Shown piece by piece: positions 41,994-50,533 of a stretch of 64,000 nucleotides of DNA (position 1 is the first letter of the stretch; each line of letters starts with the position of its first letter). Below the pieces are notes generated by a model. That model was not told the DNA's origin and did not search any database. It worked only from the letters and a program-made list of their open reading frames with translations. This DNA comes from Microbulbifer sp. HZ11. Lineage in GTDB: Bacteria > Pseudomonadota > Gammaproteobacteria > Pseudomonadales > Cellvibrionaceae. A program made the position numbers and the translations under genes. The DNA is taken from assembly GCF_000708675.1 (NCBI RefSeq), contig NZ_JELR01000002.1:248001-312000 (forward strand), given 5' to 3'.

Positions 41994-42889
41994 TTGAAAA
42001 CCACGACATTTATGATCACCTTATGAAATCTAGCAATCTCGAGCTTGCCTTTCAGAACATCAACAGCGGCCATAATCCGATCAGCCGCTATTTGGGTCGC
42101 AGCTCTCACTTCCAGCTCCAGCAATGAGCCGGACACCTTTAAAACCAGGGTTACGGGTCCGAGGGACTCCATTTGTAGGGCGACCTCCAGATGCCAGGTA
42201 GCACACTGCTCGACCGTTCTGGGTTGCCGATAGGGAACTTCAGGTTGCTCATCAAATGGCGGGTTCAACCGGATTTCCACGAACACACCAGGCCATAGCT
42301 CTCCGTGCCAAATGAGTGAGCGCGTCGCCAGTAGGTCCAATTGCTTACCAATTAACCGCTGTAGATCTTTACCCAGGCCGCTATCGGTTTTGCTCTCACT
42401 CAGCCAAAGAGCCATTTGAGGCTCCCGCTGAAGTAACGTTTTGTCCCGAATACCTCGATACCAGGCAACCAGGTGGGATTCGTAAAATAGGCCGCTGAAC
42501 ACAACACTTGCTTTCAACAGTGATGCAACTTCGCTTGCCTCCGACCCACCGATAGCAATTGCCCCGCTAGGTGAAACGCTAGCGCTTACCACTTGCCGTT
42601 CGAGGATAGTGGAAATGTATTGCGCAGCTCGACTCAGATATACCTTATCAACTGGGTAGTGAGTACTAACTGCCCCCAAACGAATTTCCCCGGATTTGGA
42701 CGACACACCCTGTGCATAGGGTGGCGCAGCATGCTGGTTCAGACGAGCATCACTACGCACTGCATGAACACTCCGCGTGGCGTCGATCGGTTTGACTGGT
42801 TTCAACGCGCGATCACGAGGTGCCGTTTCAACGCGCTTGCCGAGCACCTGGTGTAGAAGGGTGTCCAGCAACGTATTGATACCACTCAT
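41990..42889 (-). CDS. FliK-like hook-length control domain protein (second copy)
   Basis: 299-aa protein. The C-terminal about 90 residues (CATWHLEVALQMESLGPVTLVLKVSGSLLELEVRAATQIAADRIMAAVDVLKGKLEIARF) resemble the FliK switch domain (elements LGxVxLxLxxxGxxLxVxxxA). The N-terminal part is polar and unordered, with no repeats. It differs from the normal fliK at 52414 in size and sequence and lacks the usual long Gln/Thr-rich ruler. Located between fliT and flhX with 4-nt overlaps on both sides, so it is co-translated with an FlhB-like partner. Possible accessory regulator of export. Confidence 0.65.
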   Translation of the reverse strand: MSGINTLLDTLLHQVLGKRVETAPRDRALKPVKPIDATRSVHAVRSDARLNQHAAPPYAQGVSSKSGEIRLGAVSTHYPVDKVYLSRAAQYISTILERQVVSASVSPSGAIAIGGSEASEVASLLKASVVFSGLFYESHLVAWYRGIRDKTLLQREPQMALWLSESKTDSGLGKDLQRLIGKQLDLLATRSLIWHGELWPGVFVEIRLNPPFDEQPEVPYRQPRTVEQCATWHLEVALQMESLGPVTLVLKVSGSLLELEVRAATQIAADRIMAAVDVLKGKLEIARFHKVIINVVVFK

Positions 42890-43272
42890 TGGGGCGCGGA
42901 ATTTAGTGGTATTACTGTGCCGTAGGCTCTGGACAGGTCACGCTTTCGGGTATTGGTACCAATCAACTCCTGGAGTTCAGTCTGGCGCTGCTCAAGTCGC
43001 TGACGTATTTCAAGATCCTGTTCCAGGATCTGTTCAAGCAGTTCCATTTTTCGCTTGCGCTCCCGATCGCTTAGTTGCAACCGAGCTTCCGCATTCGCAA
43101 GAGTTTCCACTTCAATAGCGTAATTGGTTTGCTCTTCTACCAGCCTGAACCAGTCACGCGCGTGTACGAAGGCGAGCATGCGGGAAGATCGCGCGAGTAA
43201 CTCTGTATAGCCTGCGAGGATTGCCGTTGGGGACGATAACGAGGACTCTCTTGTTTTGGACTTATTTTCCAT
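42886..43272 (-). CDS. fliT: Flagellar export chaperone FliT
   Basis: 128-aa helical protein in the fliD-fliS-fliT position. ILAGYTELLARSSRMLAFVHARDWFRLVEEQTNYAIEVETL matches the FliT start (YxxxLxxSxxMLxxAxxxxWxxLxxLExxY), and the rest is helical with a C-terminal charged segment (LEQILEQDLEIRQRLEQRQTELQ). FliT caps FliD before export and, in enterics, binds FlhDC as anti-activator, which would give feedback here. Overlaps fliS by 11 nt. Confidence 0.75.
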   Translation of the reverse strand: MENKSKTRESSLSSPTAILAGYTELLARSSRMLAFVHARDWFRLVEEQTNYAIEVETLANAEARLQLSDRERKRKMELLEQILEQDLEIRQRLEQRQTELQELIGTNTRKRDLSRAYGTVIPLNSAPQ

Positions 43273-43681
43273 TAGCCGTCCCCGGATCTATATCATTCCA
43301 GGCGGAGGCAATTTCGCCGAGTAATCGGCGCGCCTCGTTGAGGTCCTCTTCGCTATTTCTCAGGTTTGCCGTTAGAAGTTTTTCCGCAATATATTCGTAC
43401 AGAGATGCCAGATGTTGTGCGAGTTCACCACCACGTTCAAAATCCAGCGCCGCCAGAAGACCCTTGTTCACAATGTCGATCGCTTTCGAGATGGCACGGC
43501 CTTTTTCCGCCACATTCCCATCTCTCAGATGAACCATCGCTGTGCCAATTGCAGTATCTGCGCCTTGAAACAGCAGTACAATCAAACGATGTGGGCTAGC
43601 TGATAGTACGTCACTTTCCAGCCCTACCCGCGCATAACTGGCAGCGCCTTGCGCCCGGTTATTCACTCTTTTTGCGTACAA
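43262..43681 (-). CDS. fliS: Flagellin export chaperone FliS
   Basis: 139 aa. SYARVGLESDVLSASPHRLIVLLFQGADTAIGTAMVHLRDGNVAEKGRAISKAIDIVNKGLLAALDFERGGELAQHLASLYEYIAEKL is typical FliS (SPHxLIxMLFxGxLxxxxxA..., LYxYxxxxL). It binds the C-terminal end of FliC in the cytosol and prevents premature polymerisation. It is 21 bp downstream of fliD, in the same class III operon driven by a sigma-28 promoter. Confidence 0.93.
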   Translation of the reverse strand: MYAKRVNNRAQGAASYARVGLESDVLSASPHRLIVLLFQGADTAIGTAMVHLRDGNVAEKGRAISKAIDIVNKGLLAALDFERGGELAQHLASLYEYIAEKLLTANLRNSEEDLNEARRLLGEIASAWNDIDPGTANGK

Positions 43682-43702
43682 TCTCTCAACTCCTCAATAT
43701 TC

Positions 43703-45058
43703 TTATTGTTTCAGCTGCGCGGCGAGTGCATCAAACTGCTGCGTGAGATATGAACTCGTCGAATTCATTTGCGCGATCAGACTGTCTAGCTGACTAAATT
43801 GTGTTCGATAACGTTCGATGGTACTTTCAATCTGCTGCTCCATGCGGTCATAACGCTGCCCCATTGCCTCGACACTCGTCTCAAGACCGCTAGTCGCATT
43901 TTCTATCAAGCCTCCCTCATCCATCATAGCGCCGAGAGCCTCCGCTACCCGATCAGCAAAACCTTCAGATTCTTCGGATTCCCCAGCGAATAGATTCGAC
44001 AGCGCCCCAAGCTGATTGGCAACGAGATCCGTGACCTTTTCATCGTCGAGTGTTAGCGTTCCATCGACCTCCAGTGTTATCCCCAAATCGGCCAGTGAAG
44101 AAAATGTATCATCCGCAAGGGATCCCCCCACCAGCTCCCGCAATTGGGATTCAACACCCCGTACTGTGGCGTTACCTTGCAAGATACCGCCAACACCTGT
44201 TGCGCCATCAAATGAAGTGAGGTCAGATAAGGACCCCTGCAGGCTATTGTAGGCATCGACAAAATTAGACAGTTTCTTTTGGATACCGGCAGTATCCCTG
44301 GTAATTTCCAAGGTGGTGGTACCAGTCTCTTCCAGATTCAGGGTAACGCCCTGGATCGCTCCCTCCACCCGATTACTCTGAGACTGAATGGCGATACCGT
44401 TGATATCTAACTGCGCATTCTGGGCCGCAACTTCGGTAGCGGCATCCAGGGTAAGTGCATCGCCAAAGCCACCGGCAGAGAAGGAAACCGAGTCAATGGC
44501 CGCCTCGGTACCGGTTTGGGCGGAGGTCAACACCAGTCGATAAGGCTGGCCACTGCCATCGTTAACAATGGATGCAATTACCCCTGCATCCGCATCGTTA
44601 ATCGCATCCCGAATATCTTCCAGTGAGCTATCCGCTTCACTTACGGAAACGCTAAACTGTTCACCATTTCCCAGCGTAAAATCAATACTACCGGCACCCA
44701 GGTCAGCACCCTGATCTACGACGCCGGTGCTAGCGATACTGTAGCTTCTCGCCCGTTGGACAACATCAACCTCGTAGGTACCAACCGGGGTATCCTCATT
44801 AGCGCTGATGGTCAATCCCTCTCCACTCAGGCTGGTTTTTACGCCGGCGAAGCTCCCCGGTTCACTGAGGGCGACAGCAGCATCCTTTACTTTCTCCAGT
44901 GCGCTTTCCAGAAGTCCAAAAGCGGATATTTTGGTCTCGTAGCTTTTTTGTTGCTGCAAGATAGGGGTTAACTTCTGGCGCTCAGCGGATTCCAGCTGAT
45001 CCAGAAGACCGCTCAGATCCAGCCCCGAACCAATCCCCAAGGATGAAATGGTGGCCAT
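43703..45058 (-). CDS. fliD: Flagellar hook-associated protein 2 (filament cap) FliD
   Basis: 451-aa filament cap that guides flagellin insertion. Starts ATISSLGIGSGLDLSGLLDQLESAERQKLTPILQQQKSYETKISAFGLLESAL, the usual FliD N-terminus. A central variable region carries GNGEQFSVSVSEADSSLEDIRDAINDA, and the C-terminal coil SFLDxxIE appears as MGQRYDRMEQQIESTIERYRTQFSQLDSLIAQMNSTSSYLTQQFDAL. Divergent from fliC; it has its own sigma-28 promoter. Confidence 0.95.
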   Translation of the reverse strand: MATISSLGIGSGLDLSGLLDQLESAERQKLTPILQQQKSYETKISAFGLLESALEKVKDAAVALSEPGSFAGVKTSLSGEGLTISANEDTPVGTYEVDVVQRARSYSIASTGVVDQGADLGAGSIDFTLGNGEQFSVSVSEADSSLEDIRDAINDADAGVIASIVNDGSGQPYRLVLTSAQTGTEAAIDSVSFSAGGFGDALTLDAATEVAAQNAQLDINGIAIQSQSNRVEGAIQGVTLNLEETGTTTLEITRDTAGIQKKLSNFVDAYNSLQGSLSDLTSFDGATGVGGILQGNATVRGVESQLRELVGGSLADDTFSSLADLGITLEVDGTLTLDDEKVTDLVANQLGALSNLFAGESEESEGFADRVAEALGAMMDEGGLIENATSGLETSVEAMGQRYDRMEQQIESTIERYRTQFSQLDSLIAQMNSTSSYLTQQFDALAAQLKQ

Positions 45059-45133
45059 TACGCCCTCCTTATATACAAAAGATTCAGCGCCTCTTTAGGG
45101 CTACCGGCGGCATAAGAATCGCCAATAAAATCC

Positions 45134-45160
45134 ACATCGGCAGAATTGCAGCAGACTTTA
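45134..45160 (-). promoter_or_regulatory. Predicted sigma-28 promoter of fliD operon
   Basis: Minus strand TAAAGTCT-N11-GCCGATGT (TAAA at 45160-45157, GCCG at 45141-45138), 13 of 16 matches to the FliA consensus with correct spacing, about 75 bp before the fliD ATG. Confidence 0.8.
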
Positions 45161-45227
45161 GTGTTTCCTCTTCTCTCTGTTTACCCGCAGCGTACCCGAC
45201 AGAAAATCAGAAATTTTCCGGAAAAAT

Positions 45228-45254
45228 TAAAGTCCCGGCAGAGGTGGCCGAAAA
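45228..45254 (+). promoter_or_regulatory. Predicted sigma-28 promoter of fliC
   Basis: TAAAGTCC-N11-GCCGAAAA (TAAA at 45228-45231, GCCG at 45247-45250): 13 of 16 matches to the FliA consensus, 62 bp before the fliC ATG. It lies back to back with the fliD promoter. Confidence 0.85.
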
Positions 45255-45316
45255 ATGGGGTAACGGCCAGCGCCGTTGTCTCAATTTAAAACGGTGACAC
45301 ACAGAGGGACACAACA

Positions 45317-46447
45317 ATGTCAGTGATCAACACCAATATCACGGCCATGATTGGCCAGCAGAACCTGAGCAAATCTCAAAGCGCCCTGCAGACCTCTATG
45401 GAGCGCTTGTCCTCCGGTCTGCGCATCAACAGCGCCGCCGACGATGCAGCCGGTCAGGCCATCGCCAACCGTATGAGTGCGCAGATCACCGGCCTGTCTC
45501 AGGCTCAGCGGAATGCCAACGACGGCATCTCTGTTGCTCAGACAGCCGAAGGTGCTTTGAACCAGGTAAACGACAACCTGCAGCGCATTCGTGAACTGAC
45601 GGTACAGGCGCAAAACGATACCAACTCCCAGAGCGACCTGGACTCCATTCAAGACGAAATCAATCAGCGTCTTTCCGAAATTGATCGTATATCCTCCGAG
45701 ACCAACTTCAACGGCGTGAAGGTTCTTTCCGAGGACCGCAGCTTTACCATTCAAGTTGGCGCCAATGATGGCGAATCCATCAGTATCGATCTCAAGGAAA
45801 TCAACGCACAGACTCTCGGAATGGAAAACTTCACTGTTTCGGGACTGTCTGACGAAATTACGGAACTGTCCGGTACCGATGCTAATGGCAATGAAGTCAC
45901 CGCGGCTATCGACCTTTCCGGTATTGATGTCACCAACTTCGCAGCTACCGACGCTTCCGAACTCAAGCTTCGCTCATATACTGACGCCGGCGGCACTACT
46001 CAGTACGCGATTGAAGATACAGATGGCACCCTGGCGAAAATCGCTGCAGCGGATATTGATACTGATGCGACGTCCGCCACATTTGGTCAGATCACTGACT
46101 TCGCTGATGCTGCTGCAGTGGCAACTGCGAAAGACGCTTACGATACCGATGCAGAAGCCGGGCTGACCTCAACCGCCAATCCGTTGGCAGCTCTGGACAC
46201 CGCCCTTAGCGACGTAGACGCACTGCGCTCCGACCTGGGTGCCATCCAGAACCGCTTTGAATCTGCGATCAACAACCTGAGTACTACCGAGACCAACCTG
46301 TCCGCCGCGCGCTCCCGTATCGAAGACGCAGACTACGCAGATGAAGTTTCCAACATGACCCGCGCGCAGATTCTGCAACAGGCCGGTACTTCCGTCTTGT
46401 CGCAGGCAAATCAGCTGCCGCAGAGTGTTCTGTCACTGCTGGGCTAA
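45317..46447 (+). CDS. fliC: Flagellin FliC
   Basis: 376-aa filament subunit. The D0/D1 N-terminal half (SVINTNITAMIGQQNLSKSQSALQTSMERLSSGLRINSAADDAAGQAIANRM...) and C-terminal half (RSRIEDADYADEVSNMTRAQILQQAGTSVLSQANQLPQSVLSLLG) are intact. They read much closer to enterobacterial FliC than to polar flagellins, including IQVGANDGESISIDLKEINAQTLGM. The variable centre (about 170-290) is short and Asp/Ala-rich. The ribosome-binding site GAGGG lies 11 nt before the ATG. A strong terminator follows. Only one flagellin gene is present in the window. Confidence 0.97.
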   Translation: MSVINTNITAMIGQQNLSKSQSALQTSMERLSSGLRINSAADDAAGQAIANRMSAQITGLSQAQRNANDGISVAQTAEGALNQVNDNLQRIRELTVQAQNDTNSQSDLDSIQDEINQRLSEIDRISSETNFNGVKVLSEDRSFTIQVGANDGESISIDLKEINAQTLGMENFTVSGLSDEITELSGTDANGNEVTAAIDLSGIDVTNFAATDASELKLRSYTDAGGTTQYAIEDTDGTLAKIAAADIDTDATSATFGQITDFADAAAVATAKDAYDTDAEAGLTSTANPLAALDTALSDVDALRSDLGAIQNRFESAINNLSTTETNLSAARSRIEDADYADEVSNMTRAQILQQAGTSVLSQANQLPQSVLSLLG

Positions 46448-46479
46448 GCACCAACCCCGGGCCAGTGGCCCATCCTCTC

Positions 46480-46503
46480 GGCCCCTATTCAGGGGCCTTT
46501 TTT
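46480..46503 (+). terminator. Rho-independent terminator of fliC
   Basis: A 6-bp GGCCCC/GGGGCC stem with loop TATTCA and T6 follows 33 bp after the fliC stop. It faces the end of the convergent fliE gene. Confidence 0.9.
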
Positions 46504-46527
46504 ATGTCTAAATAAAAAAGCAGGCTG

Positions 46528-46878
46528 TTACACCTGCATATTCATAATGTCTTTATACGCGGTCAGTAAGCGGTTGCGCACCTGCACACCAAGTTCAAAC
46601 CCAATGCTGGCCTTCTGCCCGGCAATCATTACCTCATGCAAGGCTACACCCGGGTCACCAGACTGAAAGGCCCGCGCTTTCGCTGCACTTTCGGTCTGCA
46701 GCGTATTTATCCGCTCCAGACTGTCTTTCAATACAGTGCCAAAACTACTACTCGACGACAGATCGGTACCCACCATCGGAAGATCAAAGGTGGTACGCGC
46801 CCCTGAAGCCTCACTCGCCAGTCCTCGCATCTGATTCAGCAAACCCAACATTTCCGGGTTAGCGGTTTGTATGGTCAT
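46528..46878 (-). CDS. fliE: Flagellar hook-basal body protein FliE
   Basis: 116-aa rod-MS ring junction protein. Start at MTIQTANPEMLGLLNQMRGLA, supported by AGAGG 7 nt upstream; 19 extra upstream codons in the open frame are rejected. C-terminal SFGTVLKDSLERINTLQTESAAKARAFQSGDPGVALHEVMIAGQKASIGFELGVQVRNRLLTAYKDIMNMQV is the FliE hallmark. It stands alone and divergent from fliF, the arrangement of enterics and Burkholderiales. Confidence 0.93.
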   Translation of the reverse strand: MTIQTANPEMLGLLNQMRGLASEASGARTTFDLPMVGTDLSSSSSFGTVLKDSLERINTLQTESAAKARAFQSGDPGVALHEVMIAGQKASIGFELGVQVRNRLLTAYKDIMNMQV

Positions 46879-47114
46879 GACTACGCCTCTTGAAATTTCG
46901 CAATGCAAAGGTAACAGCGCCCTGTATGCATCCAAGCAGGTAAATGGCGTTAAAAAACCGGCCTTTTCTTTCGATTGTTCGTTTCGGAGCTATTGATAAT
47001 CATGTCACTGTTCCGGCCCGCCCATCAGGCGGACTTCAAACAATAGGAAGAATTTGCAGTAATGCCTTGCTTCACGCTCACCAGATCCTCTTCTCACCGC
47101 GGCGCACTGCCCCT
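46879..47114. promoter_or_regulatory. Divergent fliE/fliF promoter region
   Basis: 236 bp expected to hold class II (FlhDC-dependent) promoters for both directions. No sigma-28 box is present. A segment GTATGCATCC (46924-46933) resembles half of the palindrome upstream of flhDC, which may be chance. FlhDC boxes are too degenerate to call by eye. Confidence 0.45.
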
Positions 47115-48842
47115 ATGAGTAGCACCCAAAATGCCTCAACTCACAGCGCAGGGACGGCGGCACAGACGCTAAACCAGTTGCCATCGCGGCTACTGGCAAA
47201 TCCCCTGCTGATGCTTTTAGTCGGCGGCTCTGCTGCGTTTGCTCTGGTGGTCGCAATCCTCATGTGGTCGCAGGCTCCGCAGTATCGGGTCCTGTTCAGC
47301 AATATTAGCGAGGAGGATGGTGGCCGGATTATCAGCGAACTGGAGAGCCGCTCGATACCATACGAATTCAGTGCAGGTGGACGCACACTCATGGTTCCGG
47401 AGGACCAGGTGTACCGGCTTCGTCTGCAACTGGCAGAACAAGGACTCCCCAGCGGAGGAAATGCAGGCTTTGAAATCATGGACCGCCAGGCATTCGGTAT
47501 CAGCCAGTTTGCCGAACGGGTCAACTTCCAGCGCAGTCTACAGGGTGAGTTAGCGAGCTCCATTGAATCACTGGGCCCGGTAGTTCGTGCACGCGTGCAT
47601 ATTTCCATGGCTAAACCGTCAGTGTTCATTCGCGAGCGTGAACCGGCGAAGGCATCGGTGATTTTGACCCTGGCACCGGGGCGCGTGCTGGGCGAAGGTC
47701 AGGCCAGCGCCATCGTACACCTGGTGTCCAGCAGTGTGCCGGACCTGAATGCAGAAAACATCACTCTGGTGGACCAGAATGGGCGCCTGTTGTCGCGCCC
47801 AGGAACCGATGAAGCCAGTCTTGACGGTACCCAGCTCGAGTATGTTCATACTCTCGAAGCAAGCTATCAGCAGCGTATCGAACGCATACTTGAACCACTT
47901 CTAGGCAGCCAGAATGTTCGTGCCCAGGTCACCGCCCAAGTAGATTTTGACCGCCGCGAAGAAACCAGCGAGCGCTATGCGCCCAATCAAGACGGACTCC
48001 CCGCGGCGGTACGCAGCAAGCAGCACAACTCCGATGTTGATGGAAATCCGCTGGATATGGGTGGCATTCCGGGTGCCCTGACAAATACTCCCCCGGGCTC
48101 TGCCCCATCGCCAATCGTGGCCAACGACGAAACTCAAGCTGAAGGGACCGAGCAATCTGAGGTGCAACGCCACATTCGCGAGGAGAGCCTGGTCAACTAT
48201 GAGCTTGACCGTGACATCACTCATATTCAGCGGCAACGAGGGCGGGTCGAACGCCTGAGCGCCGCGGTAGTTGTGAACTATCAGGAATTGGTAGCTGAAG
48301 ACGGTTCCGTTGATCAACAGCCACTAAGTCCGGATGACTTACAACATATCGAACAGCTTATTCGTCAGGCAATGGGCTATTCCGAGGCCCGGGGGGATGG
48401 GCTGGAAGTGGTAAACCTTCCATTCACCGTTGCCGATCAACAGGTGCTGCCCGAGCGCCCGTGGCATGAAGACCCCTTCTGGCGGCAGCTGATTCTCACC
48501 ATGGCACGGTACCTGTTGGCTGGACTGACGCTTCTGTTCGTTTTCCGCTGGCTGGTACGACCTTTGGTGAACCGGCATCTGCAACTCAGTAAGCCCCCCG
48601 TCGCCATTCCAGCACCGCAAAACAATACGGTGCCTGCAAAGAGCAATGTCACTCAACCGGCGCAGGCGCAGACTGAAGGGGTTACATTTGAAGAAGACGA
48701 AGAGATCCCCGAACCCATACCCCGCCGCAAACGGCGCTCCTCCATTTACGAGCAGAGCCTGATGGACCTGCAGAGTATGGCGAAAGATGACCCCGCAATG
48801 GTCGCAATGATTGTACGCAGTTGGATACACCGGGATGACTAG
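47115..48842 (+). CDS. fliF: Flagellar MS-ring protein FliF
   Basis: 575-aa inner-membrane ring protein. Two membrane helices at about residues 32-52 (PLLMLLVGGSAAFALVVAILMW) and 463-482 (LILTMARYLLAGLTLLFVFRWL). The periplasmic RBM domains include YRVLFSNISEEDGGRIISELESRSIPYEF, and the C-terminal end SSIYEQSLMDLQSMAKDDPAMVAMIVRSWIHRDD is the FliG-binding tail. Start chosen at ATG 47115 because the upstream open frame (57 codons) lacks family similarity, although no clear ribosome-binding site precedes it. First gene of the fliF-fliR operon. Confidence 0.95.
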   Translation: MSSTQNASTHSAGTAAQTLNQLPSRLLANPLLMLLVGGSAAFALVVAILMWSQAPQYRVLFSNISEEDGGRIISELESRSIPYEFSAGGRTLMVPEDQVYRLRLQLAEQGLPSGGNAGFEIMDRQAFGISQFAERVNFQRSLQGELASSIESLGPVVRARVHISMAKPSVFIREREPAKASVILTLAPGRVLGEGQASAIVHLVSSSVPDLNAENITLVDQNGRLLSRPGTDEASLDGTQLEYVHTLEASYQQRIERILEPLLGSQNVRAQVTAQVDFDRREETSERYAPNQDGLPAAVRSKQHNSDVDGNPLDMGGIPGALTNTPPGSAPSPIVANDETQAEGTEQSEVQRHIREESLVNYELDRDITHIQRQRGRVERLSAAVVVNYQELVAEDGSVDQQPLSPDDLQHIEQLIRQAMGYSEARGDGLEVVNLPFTVADQQVLPERPWHEDPFWRQLILTMARYLLAGLTLLFVFRWLVRPLVNRHLQLSKPPVAIPAPQNNTVPAKSNVTQPAQAQTEGVTFEEDEEIPEPIPRRKRRSSIYEQSLMDLQSMAKDDPAMVAMIVRSWIHRDD

Positions 48843-49869
48843 TAACATTCACCTACAAAATGCCATTCAGAAAGAAAAGTCCATGACCAATATGCGCCGC
48901 AGCGCGATTTTGCTGTTGGCGCTGGATGAAGACTGTGCGGCAGAAGTATTCAAGCATTTGAGCGCACGAGAAGTGCAGGATATAAGCCAGGAAATGGCCT
49001 CCCTTCGCTCTGTCTCCCATGATGAGATGCGCTCTGTACTTCAGGATTTCAATACGGAATCTGAAGAATTCGGAGCATTGAATCTCTACTCCAGTGAGCG
49101 TATCCGAGCGGTGCTTACCAAAGCGCTCGGTAACGAACGCGCTTCCAGTCTGTTAGAGGATATTTTCGATATTACCAACGCAGACTCTGGCATCGACGCA
49201 TTGAACATCATGGAGGCGAATAGTGTTGCCGAAATGATCCGCGATGAACATCCACAGATTATTGCCACTATTCTGGTACACCTGGAGCGACGCCAGGCCG
49301 CCTCAGTACTGGAATATTTTGAGGACAAACTGCGAGAGGATGTGGTACTTCGCATCGCGACCTTTAGTGGCGTACAGCCCGCGGCACTACAAGAGCTCAC
49401 GGAAGTACTGACCAGTATGCTCGATGGTCAGAATCTCAAGCGCGCGAAAATGGGCGGTGCCCGCACCGCCGCGGAGATTCTGAATCTGATGAATTCAAGC
49501 GCAGAAGAAAATGTCATTGAACGTGTACGGGAACACAATGAAGATCTGGCCCAGAAGATCATCGACGAAATGTTCCTGTTTGAAAACCTTATCGATCTGG
49601 ACAACCGCGCGATTCAGCTGGTCTTGAAGGAAGTGGAAACCAAGCAGCTGGTAACTGCTCTCAAAGGCAGTAAGCCAGGCCTTCTTGATAAGTTCCTGCA
49701 CAATATGTCGAGCCGCGCTGGCACATTGCTTCGCGAAGAACTTGAGGCCAGCGGCCCTCTGCGCATGTCGCAGGTGGAGCGCGAGCGTAAAGCCATACTG
49801 CAGATCGTGCGCCGTCTCGCAGATAATGGGGAGATTGTATTAAGCGGTGGAGAAGAGGTTTATGTCTGA
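48835..49869 (+). CDS. fliG: Flagellar motor switch protein FliG
   Basis: 344-aa rotor component of the C ring. RRSAILLLALDEDCAAEVFKHLSAREVQDISQEMASL matches the N-terminal domain, IRDEHPQIIATILVHLERRQAASVLEYF carries the EHPQ motif, and the C-terminal FFENLIDLDNR-type segment reads FLFENLIDLDNRAIQLVLKEVE, with charged residues for stator contact. Overlaps the end of fliF by 8 nt; the first ATG of the open frame (48811) is inside fliF. Confidence 0.96.
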   Translation: MTSNIHLQNAIQKEKSMTNMRRSAILLLALDEDCAAEVFKHLSAREVQDISQEMASLRSVSHDEMRSVLQDFNTESEEFGALNLYSSERIRAVLTKALGNERASSLLEDIFDITNADSGIDALNIMEANSVAEMIRDEHPQIIATILVHLERRQAASVLEYFEDKLREDVVLRIATFSGVQPAALQELTEVLTSMLDGQNLKRAKMGGARTAAEILNLMNSSAEENVIERVREHNEDLAQKIIDEMFLFENLIDLDNRAIQLVLKEVETKQLVTALKGSKPGLLDKFLHNMSSRAGTLLREELEASGPLRMSQVERERKAILQIVRRLADNGEIVLSGGEEVYV

Positions 49870-50533
49870 GGCTGTCACATGGCGCCGATGGCAGCCGGAA
49901 GACCTGAGTGGAGAGCGCGAACGACGCGACTGCATGCAAAAATCCTTGGCCAAAGAATTGGATGGGTTGCGCACTAGCGCCCGAGAGGAAGGCCATCAGC
50001 AGGGCTATGAAGCCGGCTATTCAGACGGCTATGCGTTGGGGCTCAGTGAGGGCCGCGCAGAAGGCATTGCAGAGACCGATCAGCAGCGCAAAATTCTTCT
50101 CGCTCCATTGGAGGAACTCGCTCGAAATTTCAGCCATGCACTGACTTCTATTGATGGCGAAATCGCCGAAGAAATTTCGAAACTCGCTCTGCTCGTTGGG
50201 CGCCATCTCGCAGACGAAGCATTGAAGGCCGACCCACAACAGGTCTGTGGGCTGGTACGTACCCTGTTACGTGAGGAGCCGGTTACCAGCGATCAGGCCC
50301 GCCTTTGGTTACACCCGGAAGACCTACCTCTTGTGCAGACGGACCTCGGCAACGAATTGATCAGCGCGGGCTGGCGACTGGAACAGGACCCACGACTAAC
50401 GCGTGGTGGCTGCCGTGTCACAACTTCAAGCGGCGAGCTAGATGCGACCCGTGAGACCCGCTGGCAAGAAGTTTTGAAGCGCAGTCAGCTGCTTCCGCAG
50501 GGCCAAAGCCAGAACTCTGGAACAACTCCGTGA
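49862..50533 (+). CDS. fliH: Flagellar export ATPase regulator FliH
   Basis: 223-aa protein that binds FliI and links it to the export gate and C ring. The N-terminal RRWQPEDL segment with Trp residues is the FlhA/FliN-binding region. [29 protein letters not shown] provides the typical GxxxG repeats. The C-terminal part ([33 protein letters not shown]) matches FliH. Start at ATG 49862 overlaps the fliG stop, with GGAGAAGAGG upstream. Confidence 0.93.
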   Translation: MSEAVTWRRWQPEDLSGERERRDCMQKSLAKELDGLRTSAREEGHQQGYEAGYSDGYALGLSEGRAEGIAETDQQRKILLAPLEELARNFSHALTSIDGEIAEEISKLALLVGRHLADEALKADPQQVCGLVRTLLREEPVTSDQARLWLHPEDLPLVQTDLGNELISAGWRLEQDPRLTRGGCRVTTSSGELDATRETRWQEVLKRSQLLPQGQSQNSGTTP

